From assembly GCA_963727535.1 (NCBI GenBank), contig CAVSGR010000006.1, forward strand, positions 1,488,001-1,552,000: a stretch of 64,000 bases of DNA, given 5' to 3'. Below the pieces are notes generated by a model that saw only the letters and a program-made list of their open reading frames with translations, was not told where the DNA came from and made no database searches. Of the stretch, positions 19,601-28,135 are shown piece by piece (the stretch's first letter is position 1; each line of letters starts with the position of its first letter). The position numbers and the translations under genes are program-made. This DNA is from RBG-16-34-14 sp963727535. Lineage in GTDB: Bacteria > Bacteroidota > Ignavibacteria > Ignavibacteriales > Ignavibacteriaceae.

Positions 19601-20801
19601 TGGAAGTATATCCGTGAAAATTTTGCGCCAACCGGGTGGCAAAAAAAATATTATTCCCGGTTTTCGAAAACTTATCAGTTTTAATGAGTGGGTAGAGATT
19701 GTTGTAAGTGATACAGGGATTGGGATCTCAAAAGAAAATTTAACAAAGATCTTTGACCGATTTTATCAAATTGAAGGACATTCGAAAGCGGCTGTTGGTG
19801 GAACAGGCATCGGATTATCTGTTGTAAAAGAATTAGTTAAAATCCATCATGGGGAAATCGATGTTGAAAGCGTTGAAAGAGAGGGAACAACCTTTAAAGT
19901 CAGAATTCCATTAATTGAACAAGAAATTTTCGAAGAAGTAAAGACAAGAGTAAAGGTAGAAGAACAAACAGTTAATAAGCCTAAAATTGTTAGTAAAGAA
20001 CCACCTGAATTGGAAACTATGTTAAACAAGCTTGACAAGAGTAAAAGCAAAATATTGATTGTAGAAGATAATGAGGACATGCGTAAATATATCGTAGGGG
20101 AATTAGAAGACGATTACCAGGTCGTAGAAGCGGTTGATGGATTTGATGGATTTCAAAAAGCAATTAATTGTTGTCCGGATATAATAATAAGTGATATTAT
20201 GATGCCGCAAATGGATGGAATAGATTTTTGTAGAAAAATTAAGGCAGATACTCAAACGGATTATATAGCAGTTATTTTATTAACAGCTCGATCTTCTGAT
20301 GAAAATAAAATTGAAGGTTTGGAAACAGGTGCCGACGATTATATAGTAAAACCATTTAACACTAACGAATTACTTCTCAAAATACACAACATCATTGAGA
20401 GACAGAAAAGGTTTCGTGAAAGACTTAATAAGTCTTTACAGCTTGAGCCATCAAACCTTGCAATAACATCTGTTGATCAGAAGTTTTTAAAGAAGGCAAT
20501 AAGTATTATCGAAGAACACCTTGATGATCCTGATTTTAATGTGGAAGCCTTTAGCAAACTAATAGGCATGAGTCGTGTTGGCTTATACAATAAATTGAAA
20601 TCATTAACAAACTATTCCGTGTTGGAATTTATTTTTGTAATCAGATTAAAAAGGGCCGCTCAATTATTAAAAGAATCCGGTTTGTCTATAACTGAAATCA
20701 CTTACCAGGTTGGTTTTAAAGATCCATCTCACTTTAGCAAATTGTTTAAGAAACAATACGGTATGTCTCCAAGAGCTTTTATAAAGGAACAAGTTAACTA
20801 A
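16677..20801 (+). CDS. hybrid two-component system sensor/regulator (HTCS)
   Basis: One-protein signalling system of Bacteroidota type. Residues about 25-45 are a hydrophobic leader. About 60-690 is a double propeller of two-component-regulator repeats (DGTLWFGVNGGVIKYDG; GSVWIGTRQGALRI; GDIWVGTRTNGLFW). About 732-802 is a Y_Y_Y domain, 806-828 a membrane helix, then HisKA with His850 in ISHELRTPL. HATPase follows (N box NLLSNALKF near 962, DTGIGIS near 1013, GGTGIGLS near 1041). The receiver is about 1125-1235 with phospho-acceptor Asp1173 in SDIMMP, and the AraC-type HTH about 1280-1371. Such proteins bind an oligosaccharide in the periplasm and activate the linked hydrolase and transport genes. 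All catalytic residues are intact. It is the only transcription regulator in the window and the best candidate to bind the 21-bp-period repeats at 20.85 and 62.5 kb. Confidence 0.97.
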   Translation: MTKFLSEIKLLYRYIRQGLYIYPRLERKISFYLFSLLSILIIPNYSSAHNNKFTPEYVEPINEQWRWQNFPELSGKGTRCVVEEKDGTLWFGVNGGVIKYDGINWKFFSVNKDSSDTPVISLCVNSEGIIYAGTTDGIYQFKNRMWNAISVKLDFGDPVDFPHNKVPMLATEDGSVWIGTRQGALRIKNDEMTLYSDKAIYNNFQQALPTFDIYSICKEKPGTIWFGLRDGRIYKCQFQTPKMISKPLWHRIDLAKDYIRADFPMIKINSLGEVFIVSGMSGGGINIYKNNKWEQQNFKLKFGVDDKHNDVLELKDGSVWIAGLGRVFIYKSNRWKMFESPALPFPPNRLALYQTNNGNLWVIGLSNEVWRIDLSYQRWRTYKNLIFQVEGRNGEKWFIRVDGTIVRCDSSMQKWTIYDQSHGLIDFPVAILITKDGGVWVAGSHNQTAATAYFDGKRWVKQLHPKLGWGIDRRAVFEANDHSLWFGSCSDVLYDKGQVGGLVRYTNVEPSNISKLHFEYHYAVSNSKLRSVYGIGETKDSILWIGQLGFYSYNQTTNAWKKITEPSGLDENFVDCISTSGAGDIWVGTRTNGLFWLSNSTKVWKHFTTKNGLSSNTIINILADSSDNVWVATDRDISYFDGESWTEKAFRGFFKPKMDGISIRSTKDGRIWIDQNPPVWYRRALYKEGLPKESLAEFKTVSYSPDKLPPVTIITFSQEQIAQPGNVILSWSAIDPWKYTPTDQIQYSYRIDKNPWYPYTNKTNEIFLSLPNGYHTFEVRARDRDFNVDLTPAKVEFYVIPPTWKQAWFISLISFFLLIITFFILYLYQRNKIIHQISETKSRLFANISHELRTPLTLIIGPIEKALSLPMINHELSKLLNLANRNCYRLLRLTNQVLDFRKIEAGQLKFEPIKGDIVEFLREEVTVFNETAESRKINLKFETEFEKLNIWFDKDKIEKVIFNLLSNALKFTYSNGSISVKILRQPGGKKNIIPGFRKLISFNEWVEIVVSDTGIGISKENLTKIFDRFYQIEGHSKAAVGGTGIGLSVVKELVKIHHGEIDVESVEREGTTFKVRIPLIEQEIFEEVKTRVKVEEQTVNKPKIVSKEPPELETMLNKLDKSKSKILIVEDNEDMRKYIVGELEDDYQVVEAVDGFDGFQKAINCCPDIIISDIMMPQMDGIDFCRKIKADTQTDYIAVILLTARSSDENKIEGLETGADDYIVKPFNTNELLLKIHNIIERQKRFRERLNKSLQLEPSNLAITSVDQKFLKKAISIIEEHLDDPDFNVEAFSKLIGMSRVGLYNKLKSLTNYSVLEFIFVIRLKRAAQLLKESGLSITEITYQVGFKDPSHFSKLFKKQYGMSPRAFIKEQVN

Positions 20802-21163
20802 GAATATTTTGGCACATCTTTCTTAATCTTTTCTTCAAATTCACCTCTTTTACTCTGAAACCAAAGAATTAAACGCTTAGACCAGCACTATAAATCTGAT
20901 TAGCTTATTATAATTTTCATAAATCCGGTTTCATTCACCATGGCCAATTTTAGTTAATAAAAAAGTTAGAATACATAGATTGAAAGATTAATAACCAGTA
21001 AAACGTTTATCTAGCTTATAGGAATCAACAAAAAAAATAAATTTTAAATGGTAAAGGGGAGGATATTTAATATATGGTTAGCAAAAGTAGTTTATTTCAA
21101 CGTGGTTTAGTGTTAGCAGGTGAAGTTCTCATTTATTTATGAACAAATTATAAAAAGAAGGAT
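20802..21163. other. regulatory spacer before the symporter gene
   Basis: A 362-bp gap between HTCS and the symporter. It holds the direct repeat annotated at 20852-20884 and, 27 bp after it, TAATTTTC (20911-20918), one base off the Bacteroidota -7 consensus TAnnTTTG. Nearer the gene, a strong GGGGAGG (21056-21062) precedes a 22-codon open frame (21074-21142) that resembles no known protein. It may be a leader peptide or chance. No terminator hairpin is evident after HTCS. Confidence 0.4.
20852..20884 (+). promoter_or_regulatory. candidate operator: 12-bp direct repeat, 21-bp period
   Basis: Half-sites ACTCTGAAACCA (20852-20863) and ACGCTTAGACCA (20873-20884) are direct repeats whose starts are 21 bp apart, two helical turns. 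The same pair, with the same spacing, lies before the TonB receptor gene at 62490-62522, and the two loci align without gaps from TTTTACTC through ACCAGCA (40 nt). Same-face direct half-sites suit AraC-type DNA-binding domains, so HTCS at 16677 is the likely ligand (inference). It lies 280 bp before the symporter start. Confidence 0.65.
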
Positions 21164-22408
21164 ATGAATACACCAACACAGCCTAATCAAAATGTTGCCC
21201 CTGCCCTGTCTGTAAAAAATTTTAAGACGGCGTTTATCCTTATGAGCTCGCTGTTTTTTATATGGGGAGCAATTGTTTCACTAAATGATGTTCTTATACC
21301 ACATTTGAAAAGCTTATTTAATATGAATTATACCGAAACAATGTTAATACAGTTCTGCTATTTCGGTGCATATTTTACTATGGCAATTCCTGCCAGTTTT
21401 GTAATAGGAAAGGTTGGGTACAAAAGAGGGATAGTTTTGGGTCTGGCAATTGTAGGAATAGGCTGTCTTATATTTTTACCTGCTGCATATATGATTTCAT
21501 ACGGTTTATTTCTATTTGGTTTATTTATAATGGCGACTGGAAACGTATTTTTGCAGGTTGTTGGTAATCCTTATGTCTCGATTCTGGGTCCACCGGAAAC
21601 TGCCTCGAGCCGTTTGAATTTAGCACAAGGTATAAACTCTCTTGCTACAACAATAGCTCCTTTATTTGGTGCATATCTAATACTAGGTAATTTTCATAGT
21701 AATGCCGAGCATGCTGCTTCAGTTCGCGGACCTTACATAGGTCTGGCGATTTTGTCTTTTCTGGTCGCAGCAATCTTTGCTTTTATAAAACTTCCAGAAA
21801 TTAAAAATACAAATTCAAAAAAACCTGAAGGTAATGTTCTTAGGTATCGTCAATTGCGTTTAGGGGTTATTGCATTAACTCTTTATGTCGGTGCTGAAGT
21901 TTCAATAGGCAGTTTTATAGTCAGTTACCTCGGGGAACCGAATATTGCCGGATTGTCTGTTCAAACTGCTGCAAAATATATTCCTCTTTATTGGGGTGGT
22001 TTAATGATTGGGCGTTTTATCGGATCAGCTATTTTACAAAAATTTAGCGCTCAAAAAGTTTTGGTTTGGGCTTCGGTTTTTGCTTTCATATTTGTTGCAG
22101 TCACAATTCTTACCCAAGGTTTTGTTTCAATGTGGTCGATGCTCTTGGTTGGCTTGTTCAATTCAATAATGTGGTCAAATATTTTTTCTCTATCGATAAA
22201 CGGATTAGGTGATTTAACAATTAAAGCATCGGGCATTTTGGTTATGGCTCCAGTAGGAGGAGCTGTTTTGCCTTTATTACAAGGTGTATTAGCCGATATA
22301 AGTACAATAGGATTACATTATTCATATATACTTCCTCTTTTGTGTTATTTGTTCATTATGTTTTATGGAATTAGCGGATATAAACCAGCGCCAAATGAAG
22401 TAGCCTGA
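21164..22408 (+). CDS. FucP-type sugar:H+ symporter (MFS)
   Basis: A 414-aa integral membrane protein with about twelve hydrophobic helices and no signal peptide, of the fucose/glucose-galactose permease (FucP/GluP) branch of the major facilitator superfamily. Diagnostic parts are FFIWGAIVSLNDVLIPHL near 27 in helix 1, the loop VGNPYVSILGPPETASSRLN near 132, and AQGINSLATTIAPLFGAYL near 154. It would bring a monosaccharide across the inner membrane, with the ROK kinase as a likely next step. GAAGGA lies just before the ATG. The upstream operator repeat shared with the TonB receptor suggests both transport steps are induced together. Sugar identity (fucose, mannose, glucose, galactose) is not decidable here. 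Confidence 0.92.
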   Translation: MNTPTQPNQNVAPALSVKNFKTAFILMSSLFFIWGAIVSLNDVLIPHLKSLFNMNYTETMLIQFCYFGAYFTMAIPASFVIGKVGYKRGIVLGLAIVGIGCLIFLPAAYMISYGLFLFGLFIMATGNVFLQVVGNPYVSILGPPETASSRLNLAQGINSLATTIAPLFGAYLILGNFHSNAEHAASVRGPYIGLAILSFLVAAIFAFIKLPEIKNTNSKKPEGNVLRYRQLRLGVIALTLYVGAEVSIGSFIVSYLGEPNIAGLSVQTAAKYIPLYWGGLMIGRFIGSAILQKFSAQKVLVWASVFAFIFVAVTILTQGFVSMWSMLLVGLFNSIMWSNIFSLSINGLGDLTIKASGILVMAPVGGAVLPLLQGVLADISTIGLHYSYILPLLCYLFIMFYGISGYKPAPNEVA

Positions 22409-22480
22409 GCTGGTGATATATAAATCTTATCGTTTGATCAGAATAAAATAATTTTGATAGAAAAAATGGAATGAAGAACG

Positions 22481-25330
22481 TTGACTGGTATTAAATCGAT
22501 TGATGGAAATAAGTACGATATAATTTTGCTAAGTTCTGTAAAATCATATTTTGGTAAATATAAACTGTTGGTAACTTTATTAATTATGTTACCTTTGTTT
22601 AACCAGTTTGCTCAATCGAAGATGGATTTGAAATACATGCAAGATACACATGATCTTAGTTTACCTGATTGGGGACCTTATTCGAAACGTTATATTGGTA
22701 TTTCGCACATTCCTGATGAAACAAGTGGAATGCGATTTGATTTAAGTGTGTTCCCCGGATTTTACAGAAAAAAAGTTTTTGTCCCTAATGTGTTATTTGA
22801 AAGTGACTACCATCCTTGGGAATCATCGCCTAATTTTGAATACTTTAGTTTCCGTCATGAAATGGTTTGGAAAGATAAGGTCTATACAGACATTTCTTAT
22901 TCCACAATGACAGAAAAATCAAGACTTATCCGGATTGACTGTGTAAACAATACTAAGGATAACCAGAGTATGGTTCTCCATTTTATGGCATCAATGAACT
23001 TTCCACCACTGAAAGAATATAGTCCATATAATAGTTTACATCCCGGGATAATTAGCTTACCTGGGTCAGCCAAGTGGGTAGATGCACTTAATTATGAGGA
23101 TTTGAATTTTGCAAGGCCACGACCTCAGGATAACCTTGTATATGATGGGAAAATGCGAGGTGAGATTAGAGCAGATGGTTTTGTAAACGGATCTGGAATA
23201 GGAATGGGCTTTGGAGCAGATAAAGGTGATGAGGTTTTATATAAGATTACAATTGCTAAAACAATTAATAACGCCGTTCTTTACATACGATACAACTTAG
23301 ACAAGAATAAACAAGCGTCATTTAATATTTCGGGGTTAATAACTGAACAAGTTACTTTGAAGGCAAGTCGCAAAGGTTTTTCTTCAAGAGTGTTAAGTAT
23401 TGGACAAATTGTTCCGGGTACTTATAATCTTGTTTTAAGATCTAACGGTAATAGTGAAATTGAGTTAGATGGCTTTACAGTTGTAGATTCGACTCAAGCC
23501 GATCAGATTAAAATTAAACGAAAGGAATGGAATCCTGTTCCTCAAATTATTAAAGGTCCGGTTAGCAACTCTCTTATACTGAAATATGACGACGTAAATT
23601 TATATTATGGATTATTGTGGCAGTTTAATTTGTTTGAAATTCGCGAATGGTATTCACGCGACATCGGTGATTATTTTAAGCAAATGGCAAACGACCATGT
23701 TCAAAAATTTTTTGATAATGGGGGTGGAGGCCACTTTACTAATGTTTTTCTAAGGCCAATTAATTTGACACCGAACTCATCAAGGGTAATATATGCTGTC
23801 GTATGTGAGGGTACGGAGGCTGAAGTAAAAAAAATTCTGGAAGATGCTAACCAAACTCAAAATCAATATGAAAGTATTTACGATTCAGCAAAAAGTAAAG
23901 TCTTTAATCTGGATTGTAACCCCGCCGGGGAAAAATATAAATTTAGTATTGAAAGGATGAGTGCGACAACTGCAGATAATGTTGTTTATCCGGTTTATAC
24001 ACAAAAGCAGTATATAAAACATAGTACTCCGGGAAGATGGTGGGATTGTCTTTATACATGGGATTCAGGATTTATCGGTTTAGGTTTTTTGCATCTGGAT
24101 TCGAAAAGAGCAATCGAAAATTTAAATGCATATCTAACGGAACCCGGGGCCCAATCTGCGTTTATACATCATGGAACCCCTATTCCGGTTCAGCAATACT
24201 TATTGTTTGAGTTATGGAATAAATTGCAGTCCAAAAAACTTCTTGAATATTTCTATCCACGGTTAAAACAGTATCATGAATTTTTAACGGGAAATTTAGG
24301 AAGTTCAACTACAAGAACATTAAAGTCTAACTTACTTAAAACCTGGGATTACTTTTATAACTCCGGTGGTTGGGATGATTATCCACCACAAAAATATGTA
24401 CATGACAAAAAACTTGAATCTTATGTAAGCCCGGTAGTAAATACAGCCCAGGCAATAAGAACTGCGAAGTTACTTAAAATGATTGCACTTTATTTAAACA
24501 AGAAGAACGACATTAAAGAATATGATAATGATATTAAAATGTTCAATAGTGCGCTCCAGAAATTTTCGTGGGATGATAAATCAGGATATTTTGGTTATGT
24601 TGTTCACGATAAAGATGGCAACCCGCTTCATATATTAAAGTATAAAGATGAGTTGAATTACAATATGGGATTAGGAGGAGCTTATCCTCTGGTAGCAGGC
24701 ATTTGTACAACATCTCAAAAGAAAAAACTTCTTGAATATTTGAAATCTAAAAAGCATTTATGGTCCTCAATGGGTTTATCTGCAGTAGATCAATCAGCAC
24801 CGTATTATAAAACCGATGGCTATTGGAACGGCACTGTTTGGATGCCTCATCAATGGTTTTATTGGAAAACTATGCTGGATTTAGGCGAATCTGATTTTGC
24901 TTATAAAATTGCTATCACTGCTCTGGACACCTGGAAACATGAAGTAGAAGCCACTTATAATTGCATGGAACATTTTGTAATTGAAACAGGACGAGGAGCC
25001 GGATGGCATGTATTCAGTGGACTTTCTACACCGGTACTTTACTGGTATTCAGCATATTTCCGACCGGGTAATTTCAATGCAGGTTTTAATGTTTGGATAG
25101 AGAACAAAAAGTTTAATAAAGATTATAACAGATTATCTGTTGATTTAACAATCTTTGCAGATGACATTTCTACTACTTCATTGGTTGCTTGTATGAATCC
25201 CGGTTTTGAATATGAGGTAACCTGGAACGGTAAAATTATTCCATCGAAGTCTTTAGCACAGGGCACGTTGAGTATAGATATACCTGTCAGTAACATAAAA
25301 AAAGGGAAGCTTGAAATAAAGAAACTTTAA
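22481..25330 (+). CDS. six-hairpin glycosidase, GH63/MGH1-like
   Basis: TTG start at 22481 is provisional; another TTG at 22526 would leave a tidier signal peptide (KLLVTLLIMLPLFNQFAQS). Residues about 50-400 form beta-rich domains. About 480-850 is an (alpha/alpha)6 barrel with the GH63/GH37-type signature YTWDSGFIGLGFLHLD near 526 and trehalase-like SGGWDDYPPQ near 629. GYWNGTVWMPHQWFYWK near 783 and CMEHFVIETGRGAGWHVFSG near 828 complete the site. The family includes alpha-glucosidases and mannosylglycerate-type hydrolases; the substrate here is unknown. The length (949 aa) is long because of the N-terminal module, which could bind polymer. It follows the symporter by 72 bp. Confidence 0.7.
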   Translation: MTGIKSIDGNKYDIILLSSVKSYFGKYKLLVTLLIMLPLFNQFAQSKMDLKYMQDTHDLSLPDWGPYSKRYIGISHIPDETSGMRFDLSVFPGFYRKKVFVPNVLFESDYHPWESSPNFEYFSFRHEMVWKDKVYTDISYSTMTEKSRLIRIDCVNNTKDNQSMVLHFMASMNFPPLKEYSPYNSLHPGIISLPGSAKWVDALNYEDLNFARPRPQDNLVYDGKMRGEIRADGFVNGSGIGMGFGADKGDEVLYKITIAKTINNAVLYIRYNLDKNKQASFNISGLITEQVTLKASRKGFSSRVLSIGQIVPGTYNLVLRSNGNSEIELDGFTVVDSTQADQIKIKRKEWNPVPQIIKGPVSNSLILKYDDVNLYYGLLWQFNLFEIREWYSRDIGDYFKQMANDHVQKFFDNGGGGHFTNVFLRPINLTPNSSRVIYAVVCEGTEAEVKKILEDANQTQNQYESIYDSAKSKVFNLDCNPAGEKYKFSIERMSATTADNVVYPVYTQKQYIKHSTPGRWWDCLYTWDSGFIGLGFLHLDSKRAIENLNAYLTEPGAQSAFIHHGTPIPVQQYLLFELWNKLQSKKLLEYFYPRLKQYHEFLTGNLGSSTTRTLKSNLLKTWDYFYNSGGWDDYPPQKYVHDKKLESYVSPVVNTAQAIRTAKLLKMIALYLNKKNDIKEYDNDIKMFNSALQKFSWDDKSGYFGYVVHDKDGNPLHILKYKDELNYNMGLGGAYPLVAGICTTSQKKKLLEYLKSKKHLWSSMGLSAVDQSAPYYKTDGYWNGTVWMPHQWFYWKTMLDLGESDFAYKIAITALDTWKHEVEATYNCMEHFVIETGRGAGWHVFSGLSTPVLYWYSAYFRPGNFNAGFNVWIENKKFNKDYNRLSVDLTIFADDISTTSLVACMNPGFEYEVTWNGKIIPSKSLAQGTLSIDIPVSNIKKGKLEIKKL

Positions 25331-25473
25331 TAGGCTTTCTCTTTAGGTGAAGAAATAAATTTGATTGTTGAAAACAATTGAAAATAAATAACCCCCAAAA
25401 TACTTTGTTCTATTTTTGTCATGCCAGATTTTTCATTTAAGCTATAAACTTAGCCGGTTTAATAAATTAAAAT

Positions 25474-28134
25474 ATGAAAACAACCAAAATTTTTGTTGCA
25501 TTCTTATTTGTTATCACAGTTGCTTGTGGATTTAGTTGTGGGGATTCAAACATAAAGTCTATAATGCTAACTTCTGGTAAAAAATCCAATTGGTTAATGA
25601 TAAAAAAAAGTAATATGAAAGGAAATTTATCAGAAGCTTCAAGTCAAAATTATGATATTAAAAATTGGCTCCCTGCTACTGTGCCTGGAACTGTATTAAA
25701 CAGCCTTGTTGAAGATAAGATCCTTCCTGAACCCTACTTTGGATTGAACAATAAAATCAATGAAAATCTCATTCCTGATATAAGCAACGTAGGGCGGGAA
25801 TATTATCACTATGTCTTTAGGAAGGAGTTTTTGCTTCCAGATGAAATAAAGAATAAAAATCTTTGGATAAAATTTAACGAGATCAATTATATAGCGGACA
25901 TTTGGCTTAACGGAAGAAATATTGGGAAGATGAAAGGAATGTTTAACACAAAAACATTTAACATAAGTAAAGATGTTAAGTTTGATGAACCCAATATTTT
26001 ATTGATTGATGTTGAACCTGTTGAAAATCCCGGCAAACCTGAAGCTTCAATAAATAAAGATAATGTTGTTGTCAAGGAAAACAGAAACGGCGGAGACGGA
26101 GAGATAGGACGGGACGTTACAATGTTAATGTCTGTCGGGTGGGATTTTACTTTTCCGGATGGAATACGCGATAGAAATACCGGCATCTGGAGAGACATCG
26201 AAATTTATTCCACAGGGTCAGTTGATTTAAGAAATATTTTTGTCAAAACCGATCTTAATCTTCCCGACACTACTGTTTCTTTTCAGACAGTTTCTGTGGA
26301 TTTAGTTGATGGGTCAAGCGAAACTAAACAGGGAACTCTTGAAATTTTAATTCCGGAATATAATGTTTCTATTTCAAAACAAGTAAAAATTCTACCGCAA
26401 ACCGATTCAACTTTTGTCTTTTCTTATGAAGATTATAAATCACTTGTATTTAAAGACCCAAAACTCTGGTGGCCGTTTAATCAAGGTCAGCAGAATCTGT
26501 CATCAATATCCGTGAAGTTTATCGATGAAGTAGGAGAGATTAGTGATGTGGAAAAAACAAGTTTTGGTATCAGAAAAATTACGAGTGATTTAAATAGTCC
26601 TGACAGTAGCAGAATATTTTATGTTAACGGAAGACGTTTTTTTGTTAGAGGAAGTAATTGGATTCCTGAAGCAATGTTGCGAACTTCTAAACAAAGAACA
26701 AAAACTGAATTGGAGTATACAAAACAAACGGGAATAAACTTTTTAAGACTTTGGGGTGGAGGAATAAGTGAATCCGATTACTTCTTTTCTCTTTGTGATT
26801 CTTTGGGAATTCTTGTATGGCATGAGTTCTGGTTGACAGGCGATACCAAAATTCCAGATGATCCGGAACTTTACAGGCAGAACGTTAGGAGTACAGTTAA
26901 GCGTATACGCAATCATGCTTCTTTAGCTTATTATGTCTCATCTAATGAAAAAAAAGATATAATAGAAATTAAATCGATACTTGATAAACTTGATGGAACT
27001 CGCGGTTATCAACTTGAATCTGAATGCTGTGGTGTTCATGATGGCAGCCCATATAAATATGAAAATCCCATGCAATATTATGATAATACCGCTTCATCAA
27101 GAGGAAGCAGAATAGATGGTTTCTGTCCTGAATACGGGACACCCTGTTTGCCCACGTTAGAATTTTTACAGGAAATAATGAATAAAAAGGATATATATCC
27201 TCCAAACAAAAAAGTTTGGGATTATCTGGACGGTAATGGTTTTCATAATATGACGACAAAATATTTCAACGCTATTTCACAGTACGGGAAACCCAAAAAT
27301 ATTATAGACTTTGTAGAAAAAGGTGAAATGGTTGGTGCAATTGCTTATAAAGCTCTATGGGAATGCTGGAACTATAATAAATTTGAATACGGCGATAGAT
27401 TTGCAAGTGGAGTTTTATTTTGGTACCACAATAGTCCAATAAAACAAGTGTGTGGTAGAATGTGGGATTGGTCGTTAGAGCCAACTGCAGCTTTTTATTC
27501 TGTTAAGAATGCTCTTGAGCCTCTGCATATACAATTTGATTATATAAAAAATACAGTTTCAATTATAAATCAATATCCCCGTGACTTTAAGAATTTAACT
27601 GCTGAAGCCGAAGTTTATGATTTCAATAGCGAACTGGTTTATAAAAAGAAAGAATCATTAAGTATTTCTGCCGGTGAAGTAATTAATAATTTATTTAAAA
27701 TAGATTTTCCTTCGGACATTACTCAAATTCACTTTATTGTTCTTTATCTAAAGGATATAAATAATAAAGTAGTAAGTAAAAACTTTTACTGGCGTTCCAA
27801 CGATAAATATGAAGGACCATGGACCACAACTGGTCCGGCTTATTCGGGTTTTGAGAAGATAAATGAATTACCTAAAACCAAATTAACTATAGACGTTAAA
27901 AAAGAATCATCAAAAAAAATAATTGTAACAGTAAACAACGAGAAAGAACGTATAGCCTTCTTTATAAGACTAAAGGTACTCAATAAAGATAACCAGTTGG
28001 TTAGGCAGGTGATATATGAAGATAACTATTTCAGCTTATTGCCGTATGCTTCCCGGGAAATCAAAATAGATCTTGAATTAACAGGTTTGAAATCAGGAGA
28101 TGTAAAAATTGATGTTGAGGGTTTTAACATCTGA
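25474..28134 (+). CDS. GH2 beta-mannosidase / exo-beta-glucosaminidase-type lipoprotein
   Basis: The leader FVITVACGFSCGDS has lipobox-like cysteines, so probably a lipoprotein. The N-terminal jelly-roll contains WLPATVPGTVLNSLVEDK near 65 and EINYIADIWLNGRNIGKMKG near 138, typical of the beta-mannosidase/exo-glucosaminidase branch of GH2. The barrel has FFVRGSNWIPEAMLRTS near 389, INFLRLWGGGI, VWHEFWLTGDT, SSNEKKD with acid/base Glu492, and FCPEYGTP with candidate nucleophile Glu553. The following Ig-like domains complete 886 aa, normal for this branch. Beta-mannoside is my first guess because GH92 and GH5_7 genes are linked; glucosaminide or mannosyl-GlcNAc are alternatives. One nucleotide separates its stop from the next start. 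Confidence 0.88.
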   Translation: MKTTKIFVAFLFVITVACGFSCGDSNIKSIMLTSGKKSNWLMIKKSNMKGNLSEASSQNYDIKNWLPATVPGTVLNSLVEDKILPEPYFGLNNKINENLIPDISNVGREYYHYVFRKEFLLPDEIKNKNLWIKFNEINYIADIWLNGRNIGKMKGMFNTKTFNISKDVKFDEPNILLIDVEPVENPGKPEASINKDNVVVKENRNGGDGEIGRDVTMLMSVGWDFTFPDGIRDRNTGIWRDIEIYSTGSVDLRNIFVKTDLNLPDTTVSFQTVSVDLVDGSSETKQGTLEILIPEYNVSISKQVKILPQTDSTFVFSYEDYKSLVFKDPKLWWPFNQGQQNLSSISVKFIDEVGEISDVEKTSFGIRKITSDLNSPDSSRIFYVNGRRFFVRGSNWIPEAMLRTSKQRTKTELEYTKQTGINFLRLWGGGISESDYFFSLCDSLGILVWHEFWLTGDTKIPDDPELYRQNVRSTVKRIRNHASLAYYVSSNEKKDIIEIKSILDKLDGTRGYQLESECCGVHDGSPYKYENPMQYYDNTASSRGSRIDGFCPEYGTPCLPTLEFLQEIMNKKDIYPPNKKVWDYLDGNGFHNMTTKYFNAISQYGKPKNIIDFVEKGEMVGAIAYKALWECWNYNKFEYGDRFASGVLFWYHNSPIKQVCGRMWDWSLEPTAAFYSVKNALEPLHIQFDYIKNTVSIINQYPRDFKNLTAEAEVYDFNSELVYKKKESLSISAGEVINNLFKIDFPSDITQIHFIVLYLKDINNKVVSKNFYWRSNDKYEGPWTTTGPAYSGFEKINELPKTKLTIDVKKESSKKIIVTVNNEKERIAFFIRLKVLNKDNQLVRQVIYEDNYFSLLPYASREIKIDLELTGLKSGDVKIDVEGFNI

Positions 28135-28135
28135 A

